Assembly: GCA_017857815.1 (NCBI GenBank)
Contig: JAFMCL010000021.1
Span: forward strand, 1-46,564
Length of the DNA stretch: 46,564 bases
Direction: 5' to 3'
From: Flavobacteriaceae bacterium
GTDB taxonomy: Bacteria > Bacteroidota > Bacteroidia > Flavobacteriales > Flavobacteriaceae
Positions 27,001 through 35,517 of this stretch are shown in pieces (the stretch's first letter is position 1; each line of letters starts with the position of its first letter). The notes beneath the pieces are model-generated. The model worked only from the letters and a program-made list of their open reading frames with translations, did not search any database and was not told the origin of the DNA. The translations under genes were made by a program, and so were the position numbers.

Positions 27001-28539
27001 ATGAATAAACTTATAAAAACAAGCTTGTATTTGTTGACTTTAGTTTCGCTACTGAACTCATGTAAAGACGACTTTATTGATGTTCCTTCAAAAAACCCTA
27101 ATGCAGATGATTTTTTCAATACTGAGAAGGATTATGAGGACGCCCTAATTGGAACCTATGATTTACTTCAATCTACTTTTTGGAATGCATTGATCGGAGA
27201 AATTGCTTCGGATAATACCGTTGCAGGAGGAGACCCACTTTCGATTGATCAACCGGGGATTCAGCAGATTGATGCAATGACCCACTCTGAGGTCAATGAA
27301 CACCTTAGAGACATTTGGAGCTTTATGTATGGTGGACTCAACAGAGCGAACTATACTTTAGAATTTAAAGATAAAACTGATTTTGAAGGGCGAGAAAATA
27401 TTATCGCTCAAACCTATTTTTTAAGAGCTTATTTTGCTTTTGAATTGGCAAAGTGGTTTGGTAATGTCCCGTTGAAAACAGAAGAAATTGACGGAGTCAA
27501 AAGAATAGCGCACAAGCGGATTCAGTTTGGAGACCAATATACAATGGAAAGAACTGCAGACCTCGCTGAGCTTTATAGCTTAATTGAAGCAGATTTATTA
27601 GACGCGATCAAAGGATTGCCTGCAGTACAACCCAATAAATATCAGGTGACACGAGGTGCTGCACAAGCTTTATTAGGAAAAGTATATCTCTTCCATGGAA
27701 AACAAGATGAAACAAAATTCGAAGCATCGAGTCAGGTCTTAGAAGAAGTAATTAATAGTAAGAATTACAGTTTAGCTCCCAATTATGCCTCAATATTTGA
27801 ACATGCTGGAGAGAATGGTCCAGGATCAATTTTTGAAGTACAATATTCAGATGTAGAAGGAGGAAGTTTTGATTGCTTGCAATGTAGTGAAGGAAATGTC
27901 GCTATTGGTTTTAGTGGTGTGAGATCTTACTCGGGGAGTACTTTCGACTCAGGATATGGATTTAATACGCCAACCCAAGAAGTTGTTGATGCCTTTGAAT
28001 CAGGAGACAAAAGAAAAGACGTTGCGATTTTAGATATTTTGGCTTGGAAAAAACGTTATCCTGGTGTCAATTATGAAGAAAGTAGAGGCAACACAGGCTA
28101 TTACAATCGTAAATATATTCCCAGACAAGGCGATTTAAACTTGGGAGACAATAATTTAACCAACCCAAACAATTACAGGGCCATTAGGTATGCGGATGTA
28201 TTACTGATGGCGGCTGAAGCAAACAATAGAAAATCAAGTCCAGATGACCCCAAGGCTTTAGATTACCTCAATCAAGTGAGAAGAAGAGCCTTTGGAGTAA
28301 GTGACGCAAGTCGAGATGTTAACCTGTCGGGAGCAAACTTGACGCAAGCCATATACCATGAAAGAAGAGTAGAACTTGTTGGGGAGGGTCATCACTTCTT
28401 TGATTTGGTCAGAACAGATAGAGCTGCATCAGAAATTGAAAACTTCACCTCAGGTAAAAATGAAGTTTTCCCAATTCCTTTGATTGAATTGGAATTGTCA
28501 AATGCAAAAGAGAGATGGGGACAAAACCCCGGGTATTAA
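27001..28539 (+). CDS. SusD-family glycan-binding lipoprotein
   Basis: Surface lipoprotein that closes over the SusC barrel and binds the oligosaccharide. 512 residues; lipoprotein signal with lipidated Cys about residue 21 (LLNSCKDDFID), the acidic residues after the Cys being the usual surface-export signal in Bacteroidota. SusD features: TEKDYEDALIGTYDLL, then QTYFLRAYFAFELAKWFG (a conserved RA.FYF.L.. helix), TRGAAQALLGKVYLFHGK (TPR-like helix) and the C-terminal block NYRAIRYADVLLMAAEANN, DYLNQVRRRAFG and YHERRVELVGEGHHFFDLVR. The family order is complete, so the protein is intact. Confidence 0.96.
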   Translation: MNKLIKTSLYLLTLVSLLNSCKDDFIDVPSKNPNADDFFNTEKDYEDALIGTYDLLQSTFWNALIGEIASDNTVAGGDPLSIDQPGIQQIDAMTHSEVNEHLRDIWSFMYGGLNRANYTLEFKDKTDFEGRENIIAQTYFLRAYFAFELAKWFGNVPLKTEEIDGVKRIAHKRIQFGDQYTMERTADLAELYSLIEADLLDAIKGLPAVQPNKYQVTRGAAQALLGKVYLFHGKQDETKFEASSQVLEEVINSKNYSLAPNYASIFEHAGENGPGSIFEVQYSDVEGGSFDCLQCSEGNVAIGFSGVRSYSGSTFDSGYGFNTPTQEVVDAFESGDKRKDVAILDILAWKKRYPGVNYEESRGNTGYYNRKYIPRQGDLNLGDNNLTNPNNYRAIRYADVLLMAAEANNRKSSPDDPKALDYLNQVRRRAFGVSDASRDVNLSGANLTQAIYHERRVELVGEGHHFFDLVRTDRAASEIENFTSGKNEVFPIPLIELELSNAKERWGQNPGY

Positions 28540-28584
28540 ATGAATTTTTGAAATATTAATTAAACATAACTAAACTAAACTATT

Positions 28585-30534
28585 ATGAATTATTTAAAAA
28601 AGGGTTTGTATGCCCTACTTTTTTTAACCGCTTTTTCTGCGTGTAAGGATGACGATGATGCGGTTGAACTATCAATCACAGGTGTTGATTTTACCATATC
28701 GGTAGAAAACGACAATGGAAATGAAATTGGTGTAACTCCAACTTCTACATTTACTGATTCAGACGTGACATTTTCTGTTGATTTTGGAGATGCAGCTGCA
28801 ACCGGCGATGCAGATGTGAAGGCGTCAAGTGGACCAAAGGTTACTTACGTATACCCTGAGACTTCGGCGACTTACACGATTAAGGTAACAGCTTCTGCTA
28901 CTGGTGCGACTGGGTCTTCTAAGGAAAAGGAACACACAATCACTTTTGAAGCAGCAACAGTATTAGCTGACTTTGAAGATGCATCTTTGTTGAATTTAAG
29001 AGATGACACAAATGCTGGTGGTGCAACCTTTACCATTGAGTCTCAAGTGGGTATGGATGGAAGCACCTCTAAAGTTGGTGTAATTACCAATGGAGGTCTT
29101 GAATATGAAGCTCCTTCGATTAACCTTACCAAGCACGTTGATGTAAGAACAAAATCTATTATCACAATGGATTTCTATCAATCTGGTGCAGCTTCACAAA
29201 AAATTGGGTTGAAATTAGAGCAAAAGAAAACTGACAACGAAGCTTCTAAAAAATCTGTTGAATTAATTGTTGATTCTGCCGCCAAATCTGGATGGCAAAC
29301 CTTAACATTTGATTTTGGAACAGATGCATTGAATAGTTATCCTGATAATGAAGTTGCTGAAGTAGTTTTAGATCAATACCAAAAAATAGCAATTTTTATT
29401 GGATTTGGCGTTGCATTAGAGGGGACTTTTTGGGTAGATAATATCGCTGGAGGAACACTTGGAGATGCTATTCCTGATTCTGATGGAGATGGAGTTTTAG
29501 ATAACATTGACAAATGTAAAGATGTTAGTGGTACTGAAGCCAATGGATGTAATCCTCCTGTAGTAGGAACTGATCCAGTTGATGATGCTGAAGGAAATGG
29601 AAATATTACTTGGGTTGGAGACGCCTGTGGTTATGAAGTGGTTGCAAACCCTTCTGCAACAGGAATTAATACTTCTGCCAATTCAATTAAGTACACAGAT
29701 ACTGGTGGACAATATGCAAACATTCAATTTGAGTTAGCTGATGGCGCAACTTTTGATTTGTCAACTAAGAATGAATTCAAATTAAAGGTATATGTTCCTA
29801 CACCTGCAGTTGCTCATACTGAAACCAAAAGACTTTGGTTGAAATTGCAAGATGGTACCTCAGCTGAGCCTTGGAATTCTCAAGTTCAAGTGGAACAAAC
29901 TTACGAATATGATACTTGGACAGAACTTACATTTGATTTTTCAGCAGCAAGTGCAAGAACAGACTTCACCAAGGTTGTTGTTCAGTTTAACGGGGAAAAC
30001 AACTTTGAGGCTGTTACAGCTTACATAGATGATTTTTCTTATGGAGCTCCAGTAAATCCAGCTGATGACGCTGAAGGAAGTGGAAATATTACTTGGGTTG
30101 GAGACGCCTGTGGTTATGAAGTGGTTGCAAACCCTTCTGCAACAGGAATTAATACTTCTGCCAATTCAATTAAGTACACAGATACTGGTGGACAATATGC
30201 AAACATTCAATTTGAGTTAGCTGATGCTGCAACTTTTGACTTATCAACTAAGAATAAGTTTAAATTGAAGGTATTCGTTCCAACTCCAGCAGTTGCTCAT
30301 ACTCAAAGCAGAACGCTATGGTTGAAATTGCAAGATGGAACCTCAGCTGAGCCCTGGAATTCTCAAGCTCAAGTGGAACAAACTTATGAATATGATACTT
30401 GGACAGAACTTACATTTGATTTTTCAGCGTCAAGCGCAAGAACAGACTTTACCAAGGTTGTTGTTCAGTTTAACGGGGAAAACAACTTTGAGGCTGTTAC
30501 AGCTTACATAGATGACTTTAGTTACACGAACTAA
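28585..30534 (+). CDS. Surface glycan-binding lipoprotein with two nearly identical C-terminal modules
   Basis: A 649-residue surface lipoprotein (lipidated Cys about residue 20 in LFLTAFSACKDDDDAVEL), in the place where PULs carry a glycan-binding protein. An N-terminal PKD-like or Ig-like domain comes first (DVTFSVDFGD, TYVYPETSATYTIKV), then a beta-sandwich module with VLADFEDASLLN and FWVDNIAGG. A calcium-binding thrombospondin type-3-like linker (PDSDGDGVLDNIDKCKDVSG) follows, then two tandem modules of about 154 residues each, beginning DDAEGNGNITWVGDACGYEV and DDAEGSGNITWVGDACGYEV and ending AYIDDFSY. These look like beta-sandwich carbohydrate-binding modules. No catalytic motif. The likely ligand is the glucan degraded by the GH16 enzyme. 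Confidence 0.88.
   Translation: MNYLKKGLYALLFLTAFSACKDDDDAVELSITGVDFTISVENDNGNEIGVTPTSTFTDSDVTFSVDFGDAAATGDADVKASSGPKVTYVYPETSATYTIKVTASATGATGSSKEKEHTITFEAATVLADFEDASLLNLRDDTNAGGATFTIESQVGMDGSTSKVGVITNGGLEYEAPSINLTKHVDVRTKSIITMDFYQSGAASQKIGLKLEQKKTDNEASKKSVELIVDSAAKSGWQTLTFDFGTDALNSYPDNEVAEVVLDQYQKIAIFIGFGVALEGTFWVDNIAGGTLGDAIPDSDGDGVLDNIDKCKDVSGTEANGCNPPVVGTDPVDDAEGNGNITWVGDACGYEVVANPSATGINTSANSIKYTDTGGQYANIQFELADGATFDLSTKNEFKLKVYVPTPAVAHTETKRLWLKLQDGTSAEPWNSQVQVEQTYEYDTWTELTFDFSAASARTDFTKVVVQFNGENNFEAVTAYIDDFSYGAPVNPADDAEGSGNITWVGDACGYEVVANPSATGINTSANSIKYTDTGGQYANIQFELADAATFDLSTKNKFKLKVFVPTPAVAHTQSRTLWLKLQDGTSAEPWNSQAQVEQTYEYDTWTELTFDFSASSARTDFTKVVVQFNGENNFEAVTAYIDDFSYTN
29581..30042 (+). 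repeat. Tandem module repeat, copy 1
   Basis: A 462-bp unit coding for one 154-residue beta-sandwich module. Its partner is at 30064-30525, offset by 483 bases. The block 29598-29743 is identical in both copies (146 bp), including all third codon positions. Differences are concentrated in the middle and near the ends. Confidence 0.9.
30064..30525 (+). repeat. Tandem module repeat, copy 2
   Basis: The second copy of the 462-bp unit, separated from the first by a 21-nt linker. Copy 1 reads TETKRLWLKLQDGTS where copy 2 reads TQSRTLWLKLQDGTS, so the change is in a limited number of codons. The silent-site identity indicates recent duplication or gene conversion. Confidence 0.9.
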
Positions 30535-30551
30535 TCAAGTTTAATTAAAAC

Positions 30552-30584
30552 ACAAAGCCCTTTCCATTTTGGTTAGGGCTTTGT
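30552..30584 (+). terminator. Terminator or attenuator between the glycan-binding protein and GH16 genes
   Basis: A perfect 10-bp stem (ACAAAGCCCT at 30552-30561 with AGGGCTTTGT at 30575-30584) with a 13-nt loop and a following T-rich stretch. It is inside the PUL, 17 nt after the stop of the binding protein and 44 nt before the GH16 start, so it would reduce read-through into the enzyme genes. Confidence 0.8.
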
Positions 30585-30628
30585 TTTAATTTGTTATTAC
30601 TTCTTAAAAATCAATCACTCATTATTCA

Positions 30629-31483
30629 ATGCAATACCTGTACCTTTTTCTCTTTTTAACAATGATTAACTCTTGTTCTGAAGCAGATCAAAGCAAAATA
30701 GAAACTCCTGAAAGTGAATTGTCCGAAACGGCTACTTGCCCTGGAACCATGGAAGATGCCAATCCAAAAGGAAATTTTGATGTGCTAATTTGGGCAGATG
30801 AATTTAATGAAGATGGAAGCCCATGCACTGCTAATTGGGTTTATGAAGTAGGAAATAATAATGGATGGGGAAATGGAGAATCCCAATATTACAAAAGGAA
30901 TGATGAAGACAATGTAATAGTTGAGAATGGCGCATTAAAAATTACAGCAATAAAAGAAGAGTACAACGGGTACAGTTATACATCCACAAGGATGACAACG
31001 CAAACTAAATTTAATTTTAAATACGGAAAAATTGATGTCCGTGCTAAGCTTCCAACAGGAGCAGGTACGTGGCCAGCAATTTGGATGTTAGGAAGCAATT
31101 TCAGCCAAGTAGGTTGGCCAAATTGTGGCGAAATTGATATTATGGAACACAAAGGTTCTCAATTGGGTACAGTTCACAGTTCTTTACATAATGGCACAAG
31201 TTATGGCAATACAATACATACAAAAAAAATTACCATCGAGAACGCTGACAGTGAATTTCATAATTATACCGCTTTGTGGAGCAATGAAAAAATCGAATTT
31301 TCGATTGATGGTTCATTGTTTTACACCTATCAACCTGAGGTTAAAAATTCTGCTAGTTGGCCCTATGACAATGACTTCTTTTTAATTTTAAACATTGCAA
31401 TGGGAGGTGGATTTGGAGGATCAATCGACCCAAATTTCACTAAATCTTCAATGGAAATCGATTATATAAGGATTTATCAATAA
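30629..31483 (+). CDS. GH16 endo-beta-1,3-glucanase (laminarinase) lipoprotein
   Basis: A surface or periplasmic endo-glucanase that cuts beta-1,3-glucan (laminarin) internally. 284 residues; lipoprotein signal with Cys about residue 16 (LTMINSCSEADQ). The retaining GH16 active site is intact: WPNCGEIDIMEHKGS, with nucleophile Glu 168, assisting Asp 170 and acid/base Glu 173. The motif EIDIMEH, with the extra Met, is the form found in laminarinases and not in agarase or carrageenase subfamilies. Other conserved parts are FKYGKIDVRAKLPTGAGTWP, AIWMLGSN and the C-terminal SMEIDYIRIYQ. It is compact, without appended binding modules. It is followed 18 nt later by GH3. Exact linkage preference (1,3 or mixed 1,3/1,4) cannot be settled from sequence. 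Confidence 0.93.
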   Translation: MQYLYLFLFLTMINSCSEADQSKIETPESELSETATCPGTMEDANPKGNFDVLIWADEFNEDGSPCTANWVYEVGNNNGWGNGESQYYKRNDEDNVIVENGALKITAIKEEYNGYSYTSTRMTTQTKFNFKYGKIDVRAKLPTGAGTWPAIWMLGSNFSQVGWPNCGEIDIMEHKGSQLGTVHSSLHNGTSYGNTIHTKKITIENADSEFHNYTALWSNEKIEFSIDGSLFYTYQPEVKNSASWPYDNDFFLILNIAMGGGFGGSIDPNFTKSSMEIDYIRIYQ

Positions 31484-31501
31484 ACAAATATCTGATAAGA
31501 A

Positions 31502-33763
31502 ATGAAAACCAAAATAACATTTGGAATAATATATTTATGTCTAATAGTAAATGTTTTTTCGCAGGATCTAGACCCGAGAATTGAACAAAAAGTTGACTCA
31601 GTTTTGTCTTTGATGACAATGGATGAGAAAATCGGTCAGTTGAATCAGCTTAATGGATTTTGGGACGCAACAGGACCCATTCCAAGGGGAGGTCAAAGTC
31701 TAAATAAATACAATCAGCTCACGGCTGGATTTATAGGTTCAATGCTTAATGTTAAAGGTGTAAAAGAAGTTAGAGAACTTCAAAAAATCGCCGTGGAACA
31801 AACCCGTTTAGGAATTCCATTAATGTTTGGTTTTGACTTAATACATGGATATAAGACCATCACCCCAGTGCCACTTGCCGAAGTTTCGTCATGGGATATG
31901 GAGTTGATAAGAAAAAGTGCTGCAATGGCAGCAGAGGAAGCTACTGCGGCTGGTGTCAATTGGGCTTTCGGACCAATGGTTGATGTCTCTAGAGATGCGC
32001 GCTGGGGAAGAGTAATGGAAGGGGTTGGAGAAGACCCATATTTGGCCTCATTGGTTGCTTCTGCAAGAGTGATCGGATATCAAGGAGATAGCTTAGACAA
32101 AACCAATACATTATTGGCTTGTCCAAAGCATTATGCTGGTTATGGTTTTGCCGAATCAGGAAAAGACTACAATACGGTTAGTATTGACGATTACACCCTT
32201 CACAACTTCGTTATGCCGCCGTTTAAGGCAGCAATAGATGCTGGTGCAATGTCAATCATGACTTCTTTTAATATCATCCAAGGGGTTCCAGCAACAGCCA
32301 ATGATTATTTAATTAATGAGAAACTCAAAAAAGACTGGGCTTTTAAAGGAATCGTCTTGTCTGATTGGGGTTCTATTGCAGAAATGATCACACATGGTTT
32401 TTCACCAAGTCCAATTCATGCGACACAACATGCTTTTCTAGCCGGAACAGATGTGGATATGGAAGCATCTTTTTATACCAATCACTTGAAGGATTTAAAT
32501 ACACAAAATATAGTTTCAAATGCTAAAATTGATGAATCTGTTAAAAGAGTACTTCGAGTTAAATTCCAGTTGGGATTATTTGACGACCCTTACTTGTATT
32601 GTGACGAAACAAGAGAAGAACAGATCATTTTAAGTAAAGCAAACAGAGAATTGGCCTTAGAAGTCGCTTTAAATTCTATTGTATTATTAAAAAATGACAC
32701 TAATCTATTGCCTTTAACAGACGATAAAAAGATCGCTCTTATTGGGCCTTTGGCTAAAGATAAAAACATACCTCTCGGAAATTGGAGCCTAGCAGCAGAC
32801 AGCGACAGTGCGGTTTCAATCTACGAAGGATTAAAAAATTCAAACTTAAATTTTGAATATGCAAAAGGCGTTAACCTTGTCAAAAAAAAAGCTAGTTTTC
32901 CCTTTGCTACTCAATTAAACAGCACTGACACAGAAGGCATTGAAGAAGCAGTTGCTTTAGCCAAGAAATCAGATGTTGTCGTATTGGCAGTTGGCGAGGA
33001 TGCTTTTCAAACAGGAGAAGGAAGAAGCCAATCAGAAATTCAACTTCCTGGTCTACAAAGGGCATTAATAGAAGCTGTCAGCGCCGTTAATACTAACATA
33101 ATTTTAGTCACACAAAGTGGAAGACCACTAGATTTGTCCTGGGAAAATGAACACGTAAAAAGTATTGTACATGCTTGGCACTTGGGAACTGAAAGTGGAA
33201 ATGCAATCACCAAGGTATTGACTGGAGAATTCAACCCTTCGGGCAAATTGCCCATGTCCTTTCCAAGAACAGTTGGACAACTCCCTATCTACTACAATAA
33301 GTATAAAACAGGAAGACCCTCTTATCCCGGAAATGATATTGTTTTTTGGTCACATTTTACTGATGTTGAAGAAGGACCGCTTTTCCCTTTCGGTTTTGGA
33401 TTGAATTATTCTAACATTAAGATTGAGAATGTAAAGCTTTCAAAAATAAAGATTAAAGAAGGAGATTCAATTACAATAGAAGTCACCGTAAAGAATCATT
33501 CAAAATTACAAGGAAGCGAGGTTGTTCAGCTTTATATTCAGGATTTGTATTCTAAATATGTGAGACCAATAAAAGAGTTAAAGGATTTTGAAAAAGTAAG
33601 CTTGGGTGCAAATCAAAAAAAAGTCATCAGCTTTTCTCTAGGTGCTGAGCAATTAAGCTATTTGGGCTATGATGGAGAGACAATCCTTGAGTCTGGAGCG
33701 TTTGACCTACACATTGGATTAAACTCCAAAGAAACCATGATCAAATCATTTATTCTTGAATAA
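31502..33763 (+). CDS. bglX: GH3 beta-glucosidase
   Basis: An exo-acting glycosidase, probably periplasmic, that removes glucose from the non-reducing end of imported beta-glucan oligosaccharides. 753 residues with a signal peptide ending about residue 20 (IVNVFSQDL). The catalytic nucleophile is Asp 288 in FKGIVLSDWGS. The N-terminal TIM-barrel has TMDEKIGQLNQL, PLMFGFDLIHGYKTI, WAFGPMVDVSRDARWGRVME and LACPKHYAGYG. The second domain has VALNSIVLLKNDTNLLPL and GRSQSEIQLPGLQRALIEAV, and the C-terminal fibronectin-like domain has PFGFGLNYS. The length and domain order match bacterial BglX. It is the last gene of the PUL and terminates convergently with etfA. Confidence 0.95.
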   Translation: MKTKITFGIIYLCLIVNVFSQDLDPRIEQKVDSVLSLMTMDEKIGQLNQLNGFWDATGPIPRGGQSLNKYNQLTAGFIGSMLNVKGVKEVRELQKIAVEQTRLGIPLMFGFDLIHGYKTITPVPLAEVSSWDMELIRKSAAMAAEEATAAGVNWAFGPMVDVSRDARWGRVMEGVGEDPYLASLVASARVIGYQGDSLDKTNTLLACPKHYAGYGFAESGKDYNTVSIDDYTLHNFVMPPFKAAIDAGAMSIMTSFNIIQGVPATANDYLINEKLKKDWAFKGIVLSDWGSIAEMITHGFSPSPIHATQHAFLAGTDVDMEASFYTNHLKDLNTQNIVSNAKIDESVKRVLRVKFQLGLFDDPYLYCDETREEQIILSKANRELALEVALNSIVLLKNDTNLLPLTDDKKIALIGPLAKDKNIPLGNWSLAADSDSAVSIYEGLKNSNLNFEYAKGVNLVKKKASFPFATQLNSTDTEGIEEAVALAKKSDVVVLAVGEDAFQTGEGRSQSEIQLPGLQRALIEAVSAVNTNIILVTQSGRPLDLSWENEHVKSIVHAWHLGTESGNAITKVLTGEFNPSGKLPMSFPRTVGQLPIYYNKYKTGRPSYPGNDIVFWSHFTDVEEGPLFPFGFGLNYSNIKIENVKLSKIKIKEGDSITIEVTVKNHSKLQGSEVVQLYIQDLYSKYVRPIKELKDFEKVSLGANQKKVISFSLGAEQLSYLGYDGETILESGAFDLHIGLNSKETMIKSFILE

Positions 33764-33792
33764 ACACTTTGCTTATAAATTAATTGAAACTT

Positions 33793-33818
33793 ACTAAGAG
33801 CTTTTAAAAGCTCTTAGT
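33793..33818. terminator. Bidirectional terminator embedded in the end of etfA
   Basis: A perfect 26-bp palindrome (13-bp arms, centre 33805/33806; inner part GAGCTTTTAAAAGCTC) with T-runs on both sides. It contains the etfA stop codon (33794-33796) and encodes its last residues. It lies 29 nt after the GH3 stop and serves both transcripts. Confidence 0.85.
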
Positions 33819-34753
33819 TTTTCGATAAGCTGAGGAACCACCTCAAAGGCATCTCCGACAATTCCATAATCTGCAGCTTTGAAAAACGGTGCTTCAGGAT
33901 CAATGTTAACAACCACTTTAACTTTAGATGAATTAATTCCTGCAAGGTGCTGTATTGCGCCAGACACCCCAATCGCAATATAAAGATTAGAAGCCACTGG
34001 TTTACCCGTTTGACCCACGTGTTCACTATGTGGTCGCCATCCCATATCAGAGACAGGCTTAGAGCATGCTGTTGCTGCACCAAGTGTTTCTGCCAAGTCT
34101 TCAATCAAATACCAGTTTTCAGGCCCTTTTAAACCGCGTCCTCCTGAGACAACAACATCAGCATCTGCGATGGTAACTTTTCCAACAACCTTATCAATAT
34201 TTTCAACTTTTAAGGAAGAAGTGCTCAACGATACACTAGAGTTTGTAGTCTCCATAGCTGAAGATGGATGCTCTTTAATTCCATAAGAATTATTTGAAAG
34301 TCCAATGATGTTAACCCCCGAAACAAGTGAAGTCGTATTGAAAGCCTTGTTTGTAAAACAAGACCTTTTTAAAGTCAAAGGTGCTAGTGAATCAGGAAGC
34401 GCAACAACATTAGAGGCGTAGCCCGCCGAAAGCGATACCGCAACCAAAGGAGCGATGTATTTAGCATTAGCACTTGAACTTAAAACAATAATGTTCGCAT
34501 TGTTTTCTTTGGCGATGGTTGAAACTACTTCCGCATAACTCTGGGCAGTAAATTCTTCAAAAGCTACATCATTTACTTTTATGACCTTATCAACGCCATA
34601 TCGTGCAAGTTCCTCCGTATCATCTTGATTTATAGTGACTGCCAAGAGTGGAGTCCCTGATTGGTCAGCAATTGCCCTCCCATAAGAAGCAAGTTCAAAG
34701 GCTGTTTTTTTAAATTTTCCATTTTCCGTTTCTGCATAAATTACAATTGACAT
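33794..34753 (-). CDS. etfA: Electron transfer flavoprotein, alpha subunit
   Basis: FAD-binding subunit of ETF, a soluble heterodimer that takes electrons from acyl-CoA dehydrogenases and passes them to ETF-quinone oxidoreductase. 319 residues. The C-terminal FAD domain is typical: VVSGGRGLKGPENWYLIEDL, AATACSKPVSDMGWRPHSEH, VGQTGKPVASNLYIAIGVSG and KVVVNIDPEAPFFKAADYGI. The N-terminal domain carries NIIVLSSSANAKYIAPLVA. It starts 17 nt after etfB, so the pair is co-transcribed. The last codons lie inside the shared terminator hairpin. Confidence 0.96.
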   Translation of the reverse strand: MSIVIYAETENGKFKKTAFELASYGRAIADQSGTPLLAVTINQDDTEELARYGVDKVIKVNDVAFEEFTAQSYAEVVSTIAKENNANIIVLSSSANAKYIAPLVAVSLSAGYASNVVALPDSLAPLTLKRSCFTNKAFNTTSLVSGVNIIGLSNNSYGIKEHPSSAMETTNSSVSLSTSSLKVENIDKVVGKVTIADADVVVSGGRGLKGPENWYLIEDLAETLGAATACSKPVSDMGWRPHSEHVGQTGKPVASNLYIAIGVSGAIQHLAGINSSKVKVVVNIDPEAPFFKAADYGIVGDAFEVVPQLIEKLRAFKSS

Positions 34754-34770
34754 AGGAATATATTTTGAGT

Positions 34771-35517
34771 TTAAATTACTTTCGCTTCGTTGTGTAACAA
34801 GTCTATTAATAAATCGATATTGTCAGCATCAATGAGCTTTACTGCTCCTTTGGGTGCAGGTTTTTCAAATTTTAAAATCGAAGATTTAGCAACAGAATCA
34901 GTTGCTGGAATAACCTCCAAAGGTTTTTGTCTGGCTTGCATTATTCCCCTCATATTCGGAATAATTAAATCTTTTTCTTCCACCAATCCTTTTTGTGCCC
35001 CAATTACCAGAGGCAATTCACACGAAACGTTTTCAATACCCCCGTCTATTTCTCTGGAAGCAGTTGCGTGATTTCCTTCAACCTCAAGAGAGGTACAATT
35101 GGTGACAAAGTTATAGTTCAATAATCCTGCAATCATCCCAGGAACCATTGCACCATTATAATCAATCGATTCTCTTCCCGCTATGATCAAATCATAACTT
35201 TCTTTCTTACAATGCGCAGCAATCTCCTGAGCGACTTGAAAGCCATCAGTGGGTTGCATGTCAATCCGAAAGGCTTTATTTGCCCCAATTGCCAAACACT
35301 TTCTAAGCGTAGGTTCACAATTGATGTCTCCAACAGTTAAGACGGTCACTTCTGCTTGATGCTTTTGTTGCATCCAAATCGCACGAGTCAATCCAAATTC
35401 GTCATTGGGATTGATTATAAATTGAACGCCATTTGTGTCAAAAGCACTTTCGTCATTAACAAAATTAATTTTTGACGTAGTGTCAGGGACATGACTGATA
35501 CAAACTAATATCTTCAT
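34771..35517 (-). CDS. etfB: Electron transfer flavoprotein, beta subunit
   Basis: AMP-binding subunit of ETF, 248 residues. Motifs include the N-terminal KILVCISHVPDTTSKINFV, INPNDEFGLTRAIWMQQKH (the usual NPxDExALEEA region), the adenine-nucleotide loop DLIIAGRESIDYNGAMVPG and VIGAQKGLVEEKDL. It is the first gene of the etfBA unit. The beta-oxidation genes on the other side of a divergent region use the same electron carrier, so the neighbourhood is functional and not accidental. Confidence 0.96.
   Translation of the reverse strand: MKILVCISHVPDTTSKINFVNDESAFDTNGVQFIINPNDEFGLTRAIWMQQKHQAEVTVLTVGDINCEPTLRKCLAIGANKAFRIDMQPTDGFQVAQEIAAHCKKESYDLIIAGRESIDYNGAMVPGMIAGLLNYNFVTNCTSLEVEGNHATASREIDGGIENVSCELPLVIGAQKGLVEEKDLIIPNMRGIMQARQKPLEVIPATDSVAKSSILKFEKPAPKGAVKLIDADNIDLLIDLLHNEAKVI

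Noticed and set aside
33793-33818. The 26-bp palindrome at the end of etfA as an operator.
   Set aside because: It has T-runs on both sides and lies between two convergent stops, so a terminator is the simpler reading.
33947-34132. Frames on the plus strand, here and at 34790-35071, opposite the ETF genes.
   Set aside because: Mirror frames of etfA and etfB; the protein motifs of ETF are on the minus strand.
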